From BJ22 sp021298375 (GTDB lineage Bacteria > Planctomycetota > Planctomycetia > Pirellulales > Pirellulaceae), in the NCBI GenBank assembly GCA_046343015.1, contig JBKDOL010000039.1, forward strand, positions 41,323 to 105,322: a stretch of DNA of 64,000 nucleotides, written 5' to 3'. The position numbers and the translations under genes are program-made. Every line of letters begins with the position of its first letter. Positions within the stretch are counted from its first letter, which is position 1. The notes under the pieces were generated by a model. That model saw only the letters and a list, made by a program, of their open reading frames with translations. It was not told the origin of the DNA and did not search any database. Below are positions 9,159 through 19,504 of this stretch, piece by piece.

Positions 9159-9482
9159 TTAATCCTTCTTAATCGAGGCACCGTGCAGCAACAGGACAAA
9201 GCCGAAAAAGAAGGTTGGCCAGCAGAGATAGGTCGGCGGCGTCACTGTTTTCTGGGGAAGTGCCGTTTGCCGCAGGCCGAAACTCGCCTGCTGAAACAGG
9301 GGGAATTGGGTCGGCTGGCCGTAGGGGTTGTAACCGTTTTGCATGGCAACCGCCGGGTCCTCGATCCGCTCCATCCAGAACTTGGTTGCGGTGGGGCTGA
9401 GCACATAGGATTCGACCATGTTCAGCTTGATTCCCATCATGATCAAAAGGAATCCGATAGTCATGATTGAAGTCCGGCTCAT
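9159..9482 (-). CDS. Small two-span membrane protein, unknown
   Basis: The 107-residue product has a hydrophobic N-terminal segment (about residues 4-22) and a second near the C-terminus (YLCWPTFFFGFVLLLHG), with a Gln/Pro-rich loop between. I recognise no family. The start at 9482 (MSRTSIM) is preferred over a longer form from 9530, because the extra 16 residues are polar and would bury the signal-like segment. It stands alone. Confidence 0.6.
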   Translation of the reverse strand: MSRTSIMTIGFLLIMMGIKLNMVESYVLSPTATKFWMERIEDPAVAMQNGYNPYGQPTQFPLFQQASFGLRQTALPQKTVTPPTYLCWPTFFFGFVLLLHGASIKKD

Positions 9483-9755
9483 GCTCAGGTCAGTCCTGTG
9501 TATGGAGGCGAAGGGGGGAGAGGGCAACAAAAAGCGTGACTCGAGAGAGGTCGCACCTCAGGTTCATCGAGCGGCGGCGTGCAGGAACTTGACTGTCCCG
9601 CTCAGGCCGAACCCCTGTAGCGAATAAACCTGAATCGCGGCCTGGCTGGCTGCCGGTGGGTTTGAGGGAAATCGCGATTGAGGCAGCCAAGCTGTTCTTG
9701 TTGGTTAGAGCGGTCAAGCCGTACACTGGGCGGATTCAGCAATCGGAGAACCCTG

Positions 9756-12700
9756 ATGGCAAACTCAATCCAATCCCAACCAACCGGCTCGAATGGAAGC
9801 GAAAACAGCGTTTGGTCGCTCAGTTTTCAGTGCCTCCTCTGGACCAATTGGCTGACCGCCATTAACGACAATGTTTTCCGCTGGTTTGTGATCGCAATTG
9901 GCAAGGATTTTGCCGAGGCAGCCGCCGCGTCCAGTGGCAATGGAACGGGCTTCCGAATCACGGAGGCCTTTGTCCTGGCGATCGGGACGGCGAGTTTCGT
10001 TCTTCCCTACATTCTGTTTGCAGTGCCTGCCGGTTGGCTGGCGGATCGCTTCAGCAAACGGCAGGTGATTGTCGGCTGCAAGGTTCTCGAAGTGATCGTG
10101 ATGGCGATCGGGGTGCTCGCCGTCTGGATGGGGAATATCTGGCTCCTGCTGTTTGTCGTTTTTTTGATGGGCTTGCAAAGCGCCCTGATGGCCCCGGCCA
10201 AGGTTGGAAAAATTCCTGAGTTGCTGGATGAAACGAAAATTTCGCTCGGTAACGGATTCTTCAATTTGGCGACGCTCTCGGCCACGATCATCGGCATGGT
10301 CGTGGGCGGTTGGCTGGCTGATGTCACGGGCCGGTTTGGACAGGAACGGCTGTGGCTGACGACGCTGGTGCTGGTGGGCAACGCCATCGTGGGAACGCTG
10401 ATCGCCCTGCTGATTCGAAAACATGCGGCCGCCAATCCGGGCCTGCCGCTGCCTTGGAACTTTTTCGGTGCGACGTGGAGCAACCTGGTCGCCCTGTACC
10501 GGTCGGGGCCGCTATTTCGGGTCGCTTTGGGGATTGTGTTCTACTGGTCATTTGCCGCCTTGGGCCAGCTCAACATCGACACGTTTGCCTCAGAGAATGG
10601 CTCGATCCTCGAAAGCGAGCGCACGCCGATGCTGGTCTCGCTGGTGCTCGGAGTCGGTCTGGGCAGCGTTCTGGCTGGACTCGCCTCCAGCGGCAAGATT
10701 GAATTGGGGCTGGTCCCGTGGGCGACTGTCGGGATGATTGTGTTTGCCACACTCCTCGGTTTTGCGCCGGCCTGGTTTCTGATCCCGCCCGCAGGTGCCT
10801 CCAGCTTGCTGCATCCCCAGCATGTCATCGCCTGCCTGTTGTTGGCAGGGCTGGGAATCAGCGCGGGCTTCTTTGATGTCCCGCTCGCCAGTTATCTTCA
10901 GGATCGCAGTCCGGAAAAGACCCGGGGCTCGATTCTGGCGGCATCGAATTTCATGTTGTTCACCGGCGTGCTTTTGACGTCGCTCTGTTTTTATCCGCTC
11001 CGCCAGCCCAGCCAGCCGGGAAATTACTCCGCCCTGCCGGCCGTCTACACCGGGGAACCGCTCAGCGCAGCAGACCGCGGAGAGCTGGATCGCCAAGCGG
11101 CCAGCTTCCGCGAGCAGTGGCGGGCTGCGGATGAGGCCCAGCGACCTGATCCGGCCGCTTTGGCAGCTGGCAACCGCCCTCTGCTGAGCCGCCTGATTTG
11201 GGAGGATTTGCAACTTCGTCGGGAGACAGACCCGCGGTTGGACCTGCAGGCTTATGTCGATCGGTTTCCGGAAGACCAGCAGCGGATGGTGCGGATGATC
11301 GAACGGATGGGCCAATCCCAGCCGCGCGTCAGCGCGCGGGGGATTTTCTTGATGATGGGGGCCCTCACCATTCCAGTTCTTTTGTTTGCGGCCTGGAGAC
11401 TGTCGAAAGAGATGGTCCGGATTTTGTTGTGGTGGATTCTGCGGACGCTCTACCGAATGCGGGTTACCGGGGAGCAAAATGTTCCGGAAAAAGGCCCCGC
11501 CTTGCTGATCTCCAACCACTCCTCCTGGATGGATGGGGCCATTGTGCTCCTGATGACTCACCGGCGACCCCGGGCGATCGCTTGGGCGGGGAATTTCCAA
11601 TCTGGATTTGCCCGCTGGTTTGCCAACTTTGCCGGGGTCATCCTCATCTCTGGCGGACCCAAATCGATTCTGAAGGGGATTCGCGAGGCCCGCGCGGCTC
11701 TGGAAAACGGCGAGCTGCTTTGTGTCTTTCCGGAAGGTGGTTTATCCCGCACGGTCCAGCTGCAGACCTTTAAACCGGGCATCCTGAAAATAATTGAAGG
11801 TTTGGATGTTCCCGTGGTGCCTGTCTACATCGATCAGATGTGGGGCAGCCTGATGAGCTATTCCGGCGGAAAAGCATTCTGGAAAATCCCGACCGCCGTC
11901 CGCCGCCCGCTCTCGGTTTCAATCGGGGAACCGATTCAACCGCCGCACGACCTGTTTCAATTGCGGCAAGCGGTTCAGAAGCTGAGCGCCGACTGTGTGG
12001 TCAATCGCGTCGGCAGGTTCAGCTCACCGGCGGAGCGGTTTGTCCGGATGTGTCGCCGCCGGTTGTTCCGTTTGAAATTGAACGATTCCACCAGCCAGAA
12101 GATGACTGGTGGACAACTGCTGATGCGAGCCCTGATTCTGCGCCGCCTGCTGCGCAAGCACTTGCTCGCAACCAGCGAGCGGCATGTTGGCGTGCTGATC
12201 CCGCCCAGCTCCGGTGGCGTCGTCGTCAACATGGCCCTCGCGCTTGACCGCCGGGTTGCAGTCAACCTGAACTACACCGTCAGCAACGAGATCATGAACC
12301 ACTGCATCCGGCATGCCGAGATCAAGCATGTGCTGACGACGGCCAAGGTGTTGGAGAAATTTGATTTCAAGTTCGAGTCCGAGTTAGGACTGCTCGATGA
12401 CTTGCGGGCCAAGCTGTCCCTGAGTGACAAGCTGGCCAGTGCCGCGATGGCCTACATTTGCCCTGCCTGGTTGACGGTCCGTTTGCTTGGGCTTACCCGC
12501 AACCGGCCAGACGACCTGTTGACGATCATCTTCACTTCCGGGTCCACGGGGACTCCCAAGGGAGTGCAGTTGACACAGCAGAACATCAGTTCCAACATCG
12601 ACGGAGTGGACCAGGTCATTTCGCTCAAGCGGGAAGACACAATCGCCGGGATCCTGCCGTTTTTTCATTCGTTCGGCTACACCATCTCGTTGTGGGGACC

Positions 12701-13607
12701 GATGTGCCTGAACATTCAGGGGGTGTACCACTTCAGCCCGCTGGATGCCCGCGTCGTGGGCAAATTGGTTCAGGAAAACGCCGCGACGATTCTGCTTGCG
12801 ACTCCCACCTTTTTGCGAACCTTCATGAAACGCTGCACGCCCGAGGAATTCAAAACCCTGGAGGTCGTCGTCGTCGGTGCCGAAAAGATGCCGAGTGAGC
12901 TGGCCGAGGAATTTGAGCAAAAGTACGGGGTGCGACCGATCGAGGGATATGGAACCACGGAACTGGCTCCCCTGGTTTCAGTCAATGTTCCGCCCAAGCG
13001 CCGCCTCGACAATTTTCAGGTCGACTGCAAGGAAGGGACTGTCGGGCGACCGATCGCCAATGTCGCGGCCAAGGTGCTCGACCTGGAAACCGGCGCGGAA
13101 TTGGGGCAGGACTCGCCCGGCATGCTGTGGATCAAAGGGCCCAACGTCATGGCCGGCTACCTGCATCAACCTGAGTTGACCGCGGAGGTGCTGGTCGATG
13201 GCTGGTACAAAACGGGTGACGTCGCGCTGGTCGATGGCGATGGGTTTATCAAGATCACCGGACGAATGAGTCGCTTCTCCAAAATCGGCGGCGAGATGGT
13301 CCCGCACGTCACGGTCGAAGAGGCTTTGACCAACCTCTCGGGCGGTGGCGATGAGCAAATGAGCATCGCGGTGACGGCGGTCCCCGATCCGCGGAAGGGC
13401 GAGCGGTTAGTGGTGCTCTACACCTCGCTGGGCAAAACTCCCGAGGAGCTGTGCAAGGGACTCAGCGCGGCCGGCTTTCCCAATTTGTTCATCCCCGGTC
13501 TCGACAGCTTTTTCAAAGTGGACGGGCTGCCACTGCTGGGAACCGGCAAAGTCGATTTGCGAGGACTGAAGGACCTGGCCCTCAAAATGACGGCTCAAGG
13601 AAAGTGA
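9756..13607 (+). CDS. MFS transporter-acyltransferase-AMP ligase fusion (LplT-Aas type)
   Basis: This 1283-residue protein joins three activities of lysophospholipid salvage. Residues about 1-450 form a major facilitator domain with some twelve membrane segments, like the lysophospholipid flippase LplT; a soluble insertion lies at about 425-520. A glycerolipid acyltransferase domain follows, with the HX4D motif NHSSWMDG near residue 587 and FPEGG near 660. The C-terminal part is an AMP-forming acyl-ACP synthetase, with the P-loop FTSGSTGTPKG near 926 and GYGTTE near 1063. In E. coli LplT and Aas are two neighbouring genes; here they are one chain. The ATG at 9756 is chosen because GGAGAA lies five bases upstream. 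By inference it takes up lysophosphatidylethanolamine and reacylates it at the inner membrane. Confidence 0.9.
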   Translation: MANSIQSQPTGSNGSENSVWSLSFQCLLWTNWLTAINDNVFRWFVIAIGKDFAEAAAASSGNGTGFRITEAFVLAIGTASFVLPYILFAVPAGWLADRFSKRQVIVGCKVLEVIVMAIGVLAVWMGNIWLLLFVVFLMGLQSALMAPAKVGKIPELLDETKISLGNGFFNLATLSATIIGMVVGGWLADVTGRFGQERLWLTTLVLVGNAIVGTLIALLIRKHAAANPGLPLPWNFFGATWSNLVALYRSGPLFRVALGIVFYWSFAALGQLNIDTFASENGSILESERTPMLVSLVLGVGLGSVLAGLASSGKIELGLVPWATVGMIVFATLLGFAPAWFLIPPAGASSLLHPQHVIACLLLAGLGISAGFFDVPLASYLQDRSPEKTRGSILAASNFMLFTGVLLTSLCFYPLRQPSQPGNYSALPAVYTGEPLSAADRGELDRQAASFREQWRAADEAQRPDPAALAAGNRPLLSRLIWEDLQLRRETDPRLDLQAYVDRFPEDQQRMVRMIERMGQSQPRVSARGIFLMMGALTIPVLLFAAWRLSKEMVRILLWWILRTLYRMRVTGEQNVPEKGPALLISNHSSWMDGAIVLLMTHRRPRAIAWAGNFQSGFARWFANFAGVILISGGPKSILKGIREARAALENGELLCVFPEGGLSRTVQLQTFKPGILKIIEGLDVPVVPVYIDQMWGSLMSYSGGKAFWKIPTAVRRPLSVSIGEPIQPPHDLFQLRQAVQKLSADCVVNRVGRFSSPAERFVRMCRRRLFRLKLNDSTSQKMTGGQLLMRALILRRLLRKHLLATSERHVGVLIPPSSGGVVVNMALALDRRVAVNLNYTVSNEIMNHCIRHAEIKHVLTTAKVLEKFDFKFESELGLLDDLRAKLSLSDKLASAAMAYICPAWLTVRLLGLTRNRPDDLLTIIFTSGSTGTPKGVQLTQQNISSNIDGVDQVISLKREDTIAGILPFFHSFGYTISLWGPMCLNIQGVYHFSPLDARVVGKLVQENAATILLATPTFLRTFMKRCTPEEFKTLEVVVVGAEKMPSELAEEFEQKYGVRPIEGYGTTELAPLVSVNVPPKRRLDNFQVDCKEGTVGRPIANVAAKVLDLETGAELGQDSPGMLWIKGPNVMAGYLHQPELTAEVLVDGWYKTGDVALVDGDGFIKITGRMSRFSKIGGEMVPHVTVEEALTNLSGGGDEQMSIAVTAVPDPRKGERLVVLYTSLGKTPEELCKGLSAAGFPNLFIPGLDSFFKVDGLPLLGTGKVDLRGLKDLALKMTAQGK

Positions 13608-13798
13608 ACACCCGTTCGGGGCACGGATAACCAAGGACCGAGCGGCCGGACAGGCCCAAAAAAGCTGGCTTTGGCTTCGAACAGAAAAATTCTCCAAGAA
13701 TGTTCCGCAGCGGGCGAATAGTGCCCCAATGACTCGGATGGCGGGGGCAAGCCGCCAACCAGACTGAAAACTGCGTCAGGACGTTAGGAGAATGGCAA

Positions 13799-14413
13799 AT
13801 GGCGTTTCACATCCCCTTTGAGCACCGGCATCGCGGTCAACCGATTTACATTGGATTTGATGTCCCGGCCGTTCCTCGACGTCGCTGGAATCTGTGGGGC
13901 TTCTTCGGTTTCGGGCTGTCGCTGTTTGCCTTTCTGACCGCCGGATTCCTCAGCCCCCTGGCCTTGGTCCTGAATCTGATTGGACTGCGACGCGAGCCGA
14001 GAGGCTTGGCCCGGGCCGGAACCGTGCTCAGCCTCATTGGTTGCGCAGTGGCCGGAGGAGTGGTTCTGCTGGCGGTCAACGCCGAAAAAGATTATCGGGC
14101 TCGGCAGCAACGGCAACTCGACCAAATCCTCAACGTGGAGTTGGCGCAGCGAACCAGTCGGACACTGCAGCAGGCCGAAGCTGAGTTTCGCGAATTCGCC
14201 TCGGTGAATGCCGGTCAGCTGCCAACTTGGATCGACGCCAACATGGTGGCTATCAAGCACAAGGACGGTTGGGGCGAGTCCCTCCGCTTTGACGTCGAAA
14301 AAGACGGCGCCAAACTTCGCAGCGCGGGACCGGACCACCAGTTCGATACCGGCGACGATTTGCTGCTCAAAGTTGATGGCCAATGTGAACGTTCCTCACA
14401 CGGCGAGATTTGA
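13799..14413 (+). CDS. DUF4190-like membrane protein with pseudopilin-like C-terminus
   Basis: The 204-residue product has two hydrophobic segments at about residues 32-63 and 73-93, in the arrangement of DUF4190 proteins. A helical stretch with heptad-like character follows (about 98-140). The last part, WGESLRFDVEKDGAKLRSAG followed by PDHQFDTGDD, resembles the C-terminal motif of type II secretion pseudopilins (GspG), where it binds calcium; this is a resemblance only. Start ATG at 13799 has AGGAG eight bases upstream. It follows the lipid-salvage fusion by 191 bp on the same strand. Confidence 0.7.
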   Translation: MAFHIPFEHRHRGQPIYIGFDVPAVPRRRWNLWGFFGFGLSLFAFLTAGFLSPLALVLNLIGLRREPRGLARAGTVLSLIGCAVAGGVVLLAVNAEKDYRARQQRQLDQILNVELAQRTSRTLQQAEAEFREFASVNAGQLPTWIDANMVAIKHKDGWGESLRFDVEKDGAKLRSAGPDHQFDTGDDLLLKVDGQCERSSHGEI

Positions 14414-14678
14414 ACCCGCTCAGGTCCGCGAACTGAGGTTCAATTGAACGCGGCGGCCCGAATGCCGGCAGGGTTTACCTCAGCCGCACGGTCTGCGCAG
14501 CTGGAAAGGTCTGCTGCCGCAAATGAACGCAGCTGGCTCCGCCCGTCGCACAGAACAGAAGGTTTTGCCCCGCGGCGAATCGGTTTACCCAAACAAGCGG
14601 GAGCAAAAAAGCCGATTAAAACGCAGGATTGCTGCTTCCTCAACGAGCCAGACCCGAGCCAGGATGTGAGGGCCCCCA

Positions 14679-15128
14679 ATGTCAAACCGATGGCTGTGCA
14701 AGTGGTTTCTTCTGGTCGTTGGTCTGCTGCTGAGCGCGGCGACGACAAGTCCTGCTGCGGCCCAGTGGTCACCTGCCGCCGTCCGGCCGGTGCGCTCGTT
14801 GGATCGCTGGTTGGGGGTCGGTTACAGCGGTGGTTATCACTGGCGGAACCCGGGTCCCAATACGGATTACTACCAACCGTACTCCGACCTCCATCAGGGC
14901 TACGGACGTTGGGACGAACCGATGCAGCTGAACGCCGCCGCCCAGTCTGCTCTCTATGCGGAACCAAAAGCGGTATGGCAGTCCGCGGCAGAACCGCAGG
15001 CGTATGCCCTTGAGAAGCCCGCGGGCTCGGGCAATCGCCCGCTGGCTGAGTTTTGGCCGGCAATCAACCGCGAAGCTGCGAACAAGAATTGGCTCCGCCA
15101 CCATCCGCCAGTTGGCCAGCGACGTTGA
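14679..15128 (+). CDS. Small secreted protein, unknown
   Basis: The 149-residue product begins with a clear signal peptide (charged MSNRWLCKW, hydrophobic core, AAA-Q cleavage site near residue 29). The mature part is rich in Tyr, Trp, Gly and Pro (for example GYSGGYHWRNPGPNTDYY) and shows no domain I know. A GAGGG site lies close upstream of the ATG. It stands between divergent neighbours and is probably monocistronic. Confidence 0.6.
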   Translation: MSNRWLCKWFLLVVGLLLSAATTSPAAAQWSPAAVRPVRSLDRWLGVGYSGGYHWRNPGPNTDYYQPYSDLHQGYGRWDEPMQLNAAAQSALYAEPKAVWQSAAEPQAYALEKPAGSGNRPLAEFWPAINREAANKNWLRHHPPVGQRR

Positions 15129-15182
15129 GTTCGGCCGCTCCGGGCCGCTGCATGCGAAAGTCTCGGGCGAAGCGCAACCAAC

Positions 15183-15833
15183 TCAGGGCGAGAGGCGGGT
15201 TCTCAGCCACTCCCGATCGGTAGCTTGCCAGCGATAGACAATCCGATCGTGAAGTCGATCGGTGCGACCCTGCCAGAACTCGAAGCGACTGGGAGTGATT
15301 TGGTAACCGCCCCAATGCGGCGGCAGCGGCACCGGTTGTCCAGCGAATTTTGCGCTCAACTCTGCCGCGCGGTGCTCAAGCGTCTCGCGCGAAGCAAGCG
15401 GCTCGGATTGTGCCGAAGCCCATGCGCCGATTTGGGCTCCCCGCGGGCGGCTGTGGAAATAAGTCAGCGAATCTTCGGGCGAGGTTTTGACGGCCAACCC
15501 GCAAATCCGAACCTGGCGGTCGAGATAGGGCCAGTGAAAACAGGCCGCGACTTGAGGATTGGCTGAAATCTGCCGCCCCTTGTCCGATTCGTAGTTGGTG
15601 TAAAAGAAAAGCCGTCCGTGCCGCACTCCTTTGAGCAACACAATCCGCGCGCTCGCCTCTCCGCTCGACGAGGAAGTCGCCAGCGTAAACGCATTGGGCT
15701 CAAACCAGTCGCCTGGTGTGTTGTCGATGGCAATTTTCAGCCAACGCTGGAATTCGTTCAGGGGATCGAGTTCCATCTGGTCGGGGACCAGGCCATGGTC
15801 TTCGTATTCTTTGCGGAGAGCGGCAAAATCCAT
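15183..15833 (-). CDS. pdxH: Pyridoxamine 5'-phosphate oxidase
   Basis: PdxH oxidises pyridoxine or pyridoxamine 5'-phosphate to pyridoxal 5'-phosphate with FMN, in cofactor synthesis and salvage. The 216-residue product matches the family length (E. coli 218). It has the FMN-binding strand SARIVLLKGV, FFYTNYESDKGRQI, the ACFHWPYLDRQVRI segment, and the C-terminal WGGYQITPSRFEFWQGRTDR with a closing RLSP. The start at 15833 (MDFAALRKEY) is chosen over a frame open to 16151: the longer form runs through the tandem repeat upstream and would add 106 residues not found in the family. No strong ribosome-binding site is seen. Confidence 0.94.
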   Translation of the reverse strand: MDFAALRKEYEDHGLVPDQMELDPLNEFQRWLKIAIDNTPGDWFEPNAFTLATSSSSGEASARIVLLKGVRHGRLFFYTNYESDKGRQISANPQVAACFHWPYLDRQVRICGLAVKTSPEDSLTYFHSRPRGAQIGAWASAQSEPLASRETLEHRAAELSAKFAGQPVPLPPHWGGYQITPSRFEFWQGRTDRLHDRIVYRWQATDREWLRTRLSP

Positions 15834-16173
15834 GGCGAACTGATTCTCGATGTGGTGAAGGTGTGGGAAACCGCTGGTTCCATCGCGACAAGGCGTTAAA
15901 ATGGCACCCGGTAAAAAGGGCACCGCAGTAAAACCGCCAAGCGAAACGCGGTGCAACGTCCAAGGGAAAAACCCGGCAACCGCCAAGGCAAATCCCCACG
16001 CGGTTTCCTCGGCAAAAGCCAAGTCGCGCATCAGGTCTGAAGCTTGTTTTGGGCCCAGCTTGATTTGGGCCCAGCTTAATTTGGGCCCAGCTTGATTTGG
16101 GTCAGACCGGGTTGAAATCTTACTAAGCCTCAGCCGCTTGGCTGTCAGCATACGGATCAGGAGCAGAAACTCA
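15834..16173. other. 340-bp divergent gap between pdxH and fumC
   Basis: The gap must hold the promoters of the divergent pdxH and fumC genes. It contains a 16-bp tandem repeat at 16051-16102. A ribosome-binding site AGGAG at 16159-16163 serves fumC. Nothing else was recognised. Confidence 0.5.
16051..16102. repeat. 16-bp tandem repeat, three copies
   Basis: Three units of GGGCCCAGCTTGATTT (the middle one with AAT for GAT) plus a partial fourth. Each unit carries the GGGCCC palindrome. It lies in the pdxH-fumC divergent gap, so an effect on either promoter is possible but not shown. Confidence 0.85.
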
Positions 16174-17616
<1,443 letters not shown>

Positions 17617-17622
17617 GTCCTT

Positions 17623-17678
17623 GCTCGGCAAAAGGGGCTCGGCAAAAGGGGCTCGGCAAACGGGGCTCGGCAAACGGG
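17623..17678. repeat. 14-bp tandem repeat, four copies
   Basis: Four units of GCTCGGCAAAAGGG, the last two with AAACGGG, directly after the fumC stop. No T-run follows that would make it a terminator. Confidence 0.85.
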
Positions 17679-17765
17679 GCCATTGATTGCGACGGACGTG
17701 TTTCGCGCCGTAGCTGGACGCGTTTCGCGCGGTAACTCATCGTGCCACGATGGTACTTCCGTCGC

Positions 17766-17851
17766 ACCGAGTTACTAGCGCTGGACTGAGTTATCAGCCC
17801 GACACTGGGTTACTAGCCCGACACTGGGTTACTAGCGCGACACTGGGTTAC
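17766..17851. repeat. 19-bp degenerate tandem repeat
   Basis: Two or three good copies of GACACTGGGTTACTAGCCC are preceded by two diverged ones (ACCGAGTTACTAGCGCT and GACTGAGTTATCAGCC). The array runs up to the stop codon of the minus-strand gene that follows. Its sequence is unrelated to the 14-bp repeat 90 bp away. Confidence 0.8.
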
Positions 17852-19050
17852 TTTCGCCACATGGTCTGGGTTTCTTCGGCCTTGGGGACCAGAACTGGGA
17901 CCGGTTGGATGTCGAACACGATTCCCAGCTTGCGCAGTTTGGGAATGGATCGTGGAACGACGGCGTTCGGTTGATTCGGCAAGTCTTCCTTGTCGCCCCG
18001 GAACATGTCAATCGTTTTCACGACGTCCGGATTGTGGGTGATGTTCCCCTCGCCATCTTTTTTGGAAGCCCAGTCGAACGAGCCGACACAGACATAGCTT
18101 TCGTGGCGGTCGTGAAACTCGTACGCCTGGACTCCGAGGCGGCGGAGTTCCTCGGCCATGGTATGGGCCTTTTCGGCAGCTTCCATGAGTTTGGAGCCAG
18201 TTGCTCCACCGCCGAAGCGATTGCGCTGCGCTGCTTCCTGCTCCTGGATCTTGTTCAAGTCAAAAGTGATGTCGCCGCGGAAGGTGGCGACTTTGACGGA
18301 ATACGCGCCGGGACATTCGAGCAGACTGTGTTTGGCTTGGCGATTGACACCAATCATGAACTTGTCGATTTTTGGGGCTGCGAAATACTCCTCCGGCAGG
18401 ATCGGATTGGGAATCAGAAAGGCCATCCGCATCGGCCCCAAGTCTTTGATTTCTCCCTTGGGATTCATCAACCTGGCCGCTTCGCGCCAAACCCGCATCC
18501 GCTGGCTGCTCGCCTCGCCGCTGTGAAGTTGCCCCAGCGTTTCTGGTTGCATACGCTTAATTTGATTCAATGCCTGTTGGGCTCGGCTGTCCTCGATCGT
18601 CGGAAAATCGCCGACCAACACGGCAATCTCGTCAAACTTGTTGTCGTGAGCAGCCTTCATTTTGCGCCGCTGGACGGTCACATTGCCGTTTTCGTCCACG
18701 GCCTGATTTTTGTCGTAATCCAAGCCGGTATATGTCTGGCTGAAATCGAATTCCTGGCGATGCAGGTAGCACTTCAGGCGATGCTTCTGGCTCAACTCTT
18801 CACAAAGCATCCGGGCCTGGGTTTCTCCGTCTTCACCGGCAAACGAAGCGCACATGATCAGCCAAGGCCCCGAGTTTTGCTGCAAGGTGTAATCCTCCTT
18901 GGCGGGCGTGGCGGGTTGGTTTTTGCCGCCAAACGGCAAGCGTTTGAACTGGGCCGCTGCCGAGTTGGCAAGCGCTCCTGAAAGTCCGAGAAGCAAGAGG
19001 AAGGCAAGCGTCAGGCGGTGGGAGCAGGGGAGGGCAAAGGCGCGGTTCAT
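17848..19050 (-). CDS. Secreted protein with SPOR-like N-terminal segment
   Basis: The 400-residue product has a signal peptide (about residues 1-33, cleavage after SAAA). The segment WLIMCASF followed by a helix of Glu/Arg/Leu residues and KCYLHRQEF (about residues 58-100) has the strand-helix-strand spacing of a SPOR peptidoglycan-binding repeat. A second copy-like region, CPGAYSVKVATF to VQAYEFHDRHESYVCVGSFD (about 244-325), contains the same kind of pattern and ends in a GSF motif. By inference this is a periplasmic or wall-associated protein with two SPOR-type domains. I do not recognise a named family. It reads away from the regulator gene at 19505. Confidence 0.7.
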   Translation of the reverse strand: MNRAFALPCSHRLTLAFLLLLGLSGALANSAAAQFKRLPFGGKNQPATPAKEDYTLQQNSGPWLIMCASFAGEDGETQARMLCEELSQKHRLKCYLHRQEFDFSQTYTGLDYDKNQAVDENGNVTVQRRKMKAAHDNKFDEIAVLVGDFPTIEDSRAQQALNQIKRMQPETLGQLHSGEASSQRMRVWREAARLMNPKGEIKDLGPMRMAFLIPNPILPEEYFAAPKIDKFMIGVNRQAKHSLLECPGAYSVKVATFRGDITFDLNKIQEQEAAQRNRFGGGATGSKLMEAAEKAHTMAEELRRLGVQAYEFHDRHESYVCVGSFDWASKKDGEGNITHNPDVVKTIDMFRGDKEDLPNQPNAVVPRSIPKLRKLGIVFDIQPVPVLVPKAEETQTMWRK

Positions 19051-19504
19051 GGGCTGGCTCGGGGCTTGGGCTGAGTCCGTTGAAGTTCAATCCTGGCGCG
19101 AGTGTTCGTCTGCAAAACCACCCTGCCAATGCTTTAAACGGCGGGACCTTAGCAAGAAGGTTCCGTCGAAGCCAGTCCGTTTTCGGACTGATGAGCGTGA
19201 TTTAAAATGTTGTTTGAAACACCTTTAACCTGCTTGCAAATGCCCTTAAGGGAAAAGAAAATACCGTTGAGGGGGTGGGTGCCGAGGTGCCGGACAAAAG
19301 CCGGCAGCTGAGCCTTGGCGCCATCCCCGGAACTGGACAGCGAACGGCCCTGAACTGGACGGCGAACGACGTGCGAACTCGACGGATTGCCGGAAAGTTT
19401 CAGGGAATAGGCCCGGGTGCGGTCAGCCACCCGACGACTTGGATGTCCTGGGAACTGGGGCTCCTCGAGCGGGGCATTTGAATCGAATTGAGGATAGAGA
19501 GATC
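19051..19504. other. 454-bp divergent gap with a perfect hairpin
   Basis: The gap separates the SPOR-like gene (minus) from a regulator gene (plus). A 7-bp perfect hairpin with a TTTT loop lies at 19173-19190, followed by an AT-rich stretch (about 19198-19260), the least GC-rich part of the gap and the likeliest promoter area. No gene was recognised. Confidence 0.5.
19173..19190. other. Perfect 7-bp hairpin
   Basis: CAGTCCG and CGGACTG flank a TTTT loop. No T-run follows on either strand, so it is not a standard terminator. It could be an operator or an RNA stem in a leader. Confidence 0.5.

Noticed and set aside
15834..16151. N-terminal extension of pdxH
   Set aside because: It would add 106 residues, partly encoded by the 16-bp tandem repeat, to a protein that already has the family length.
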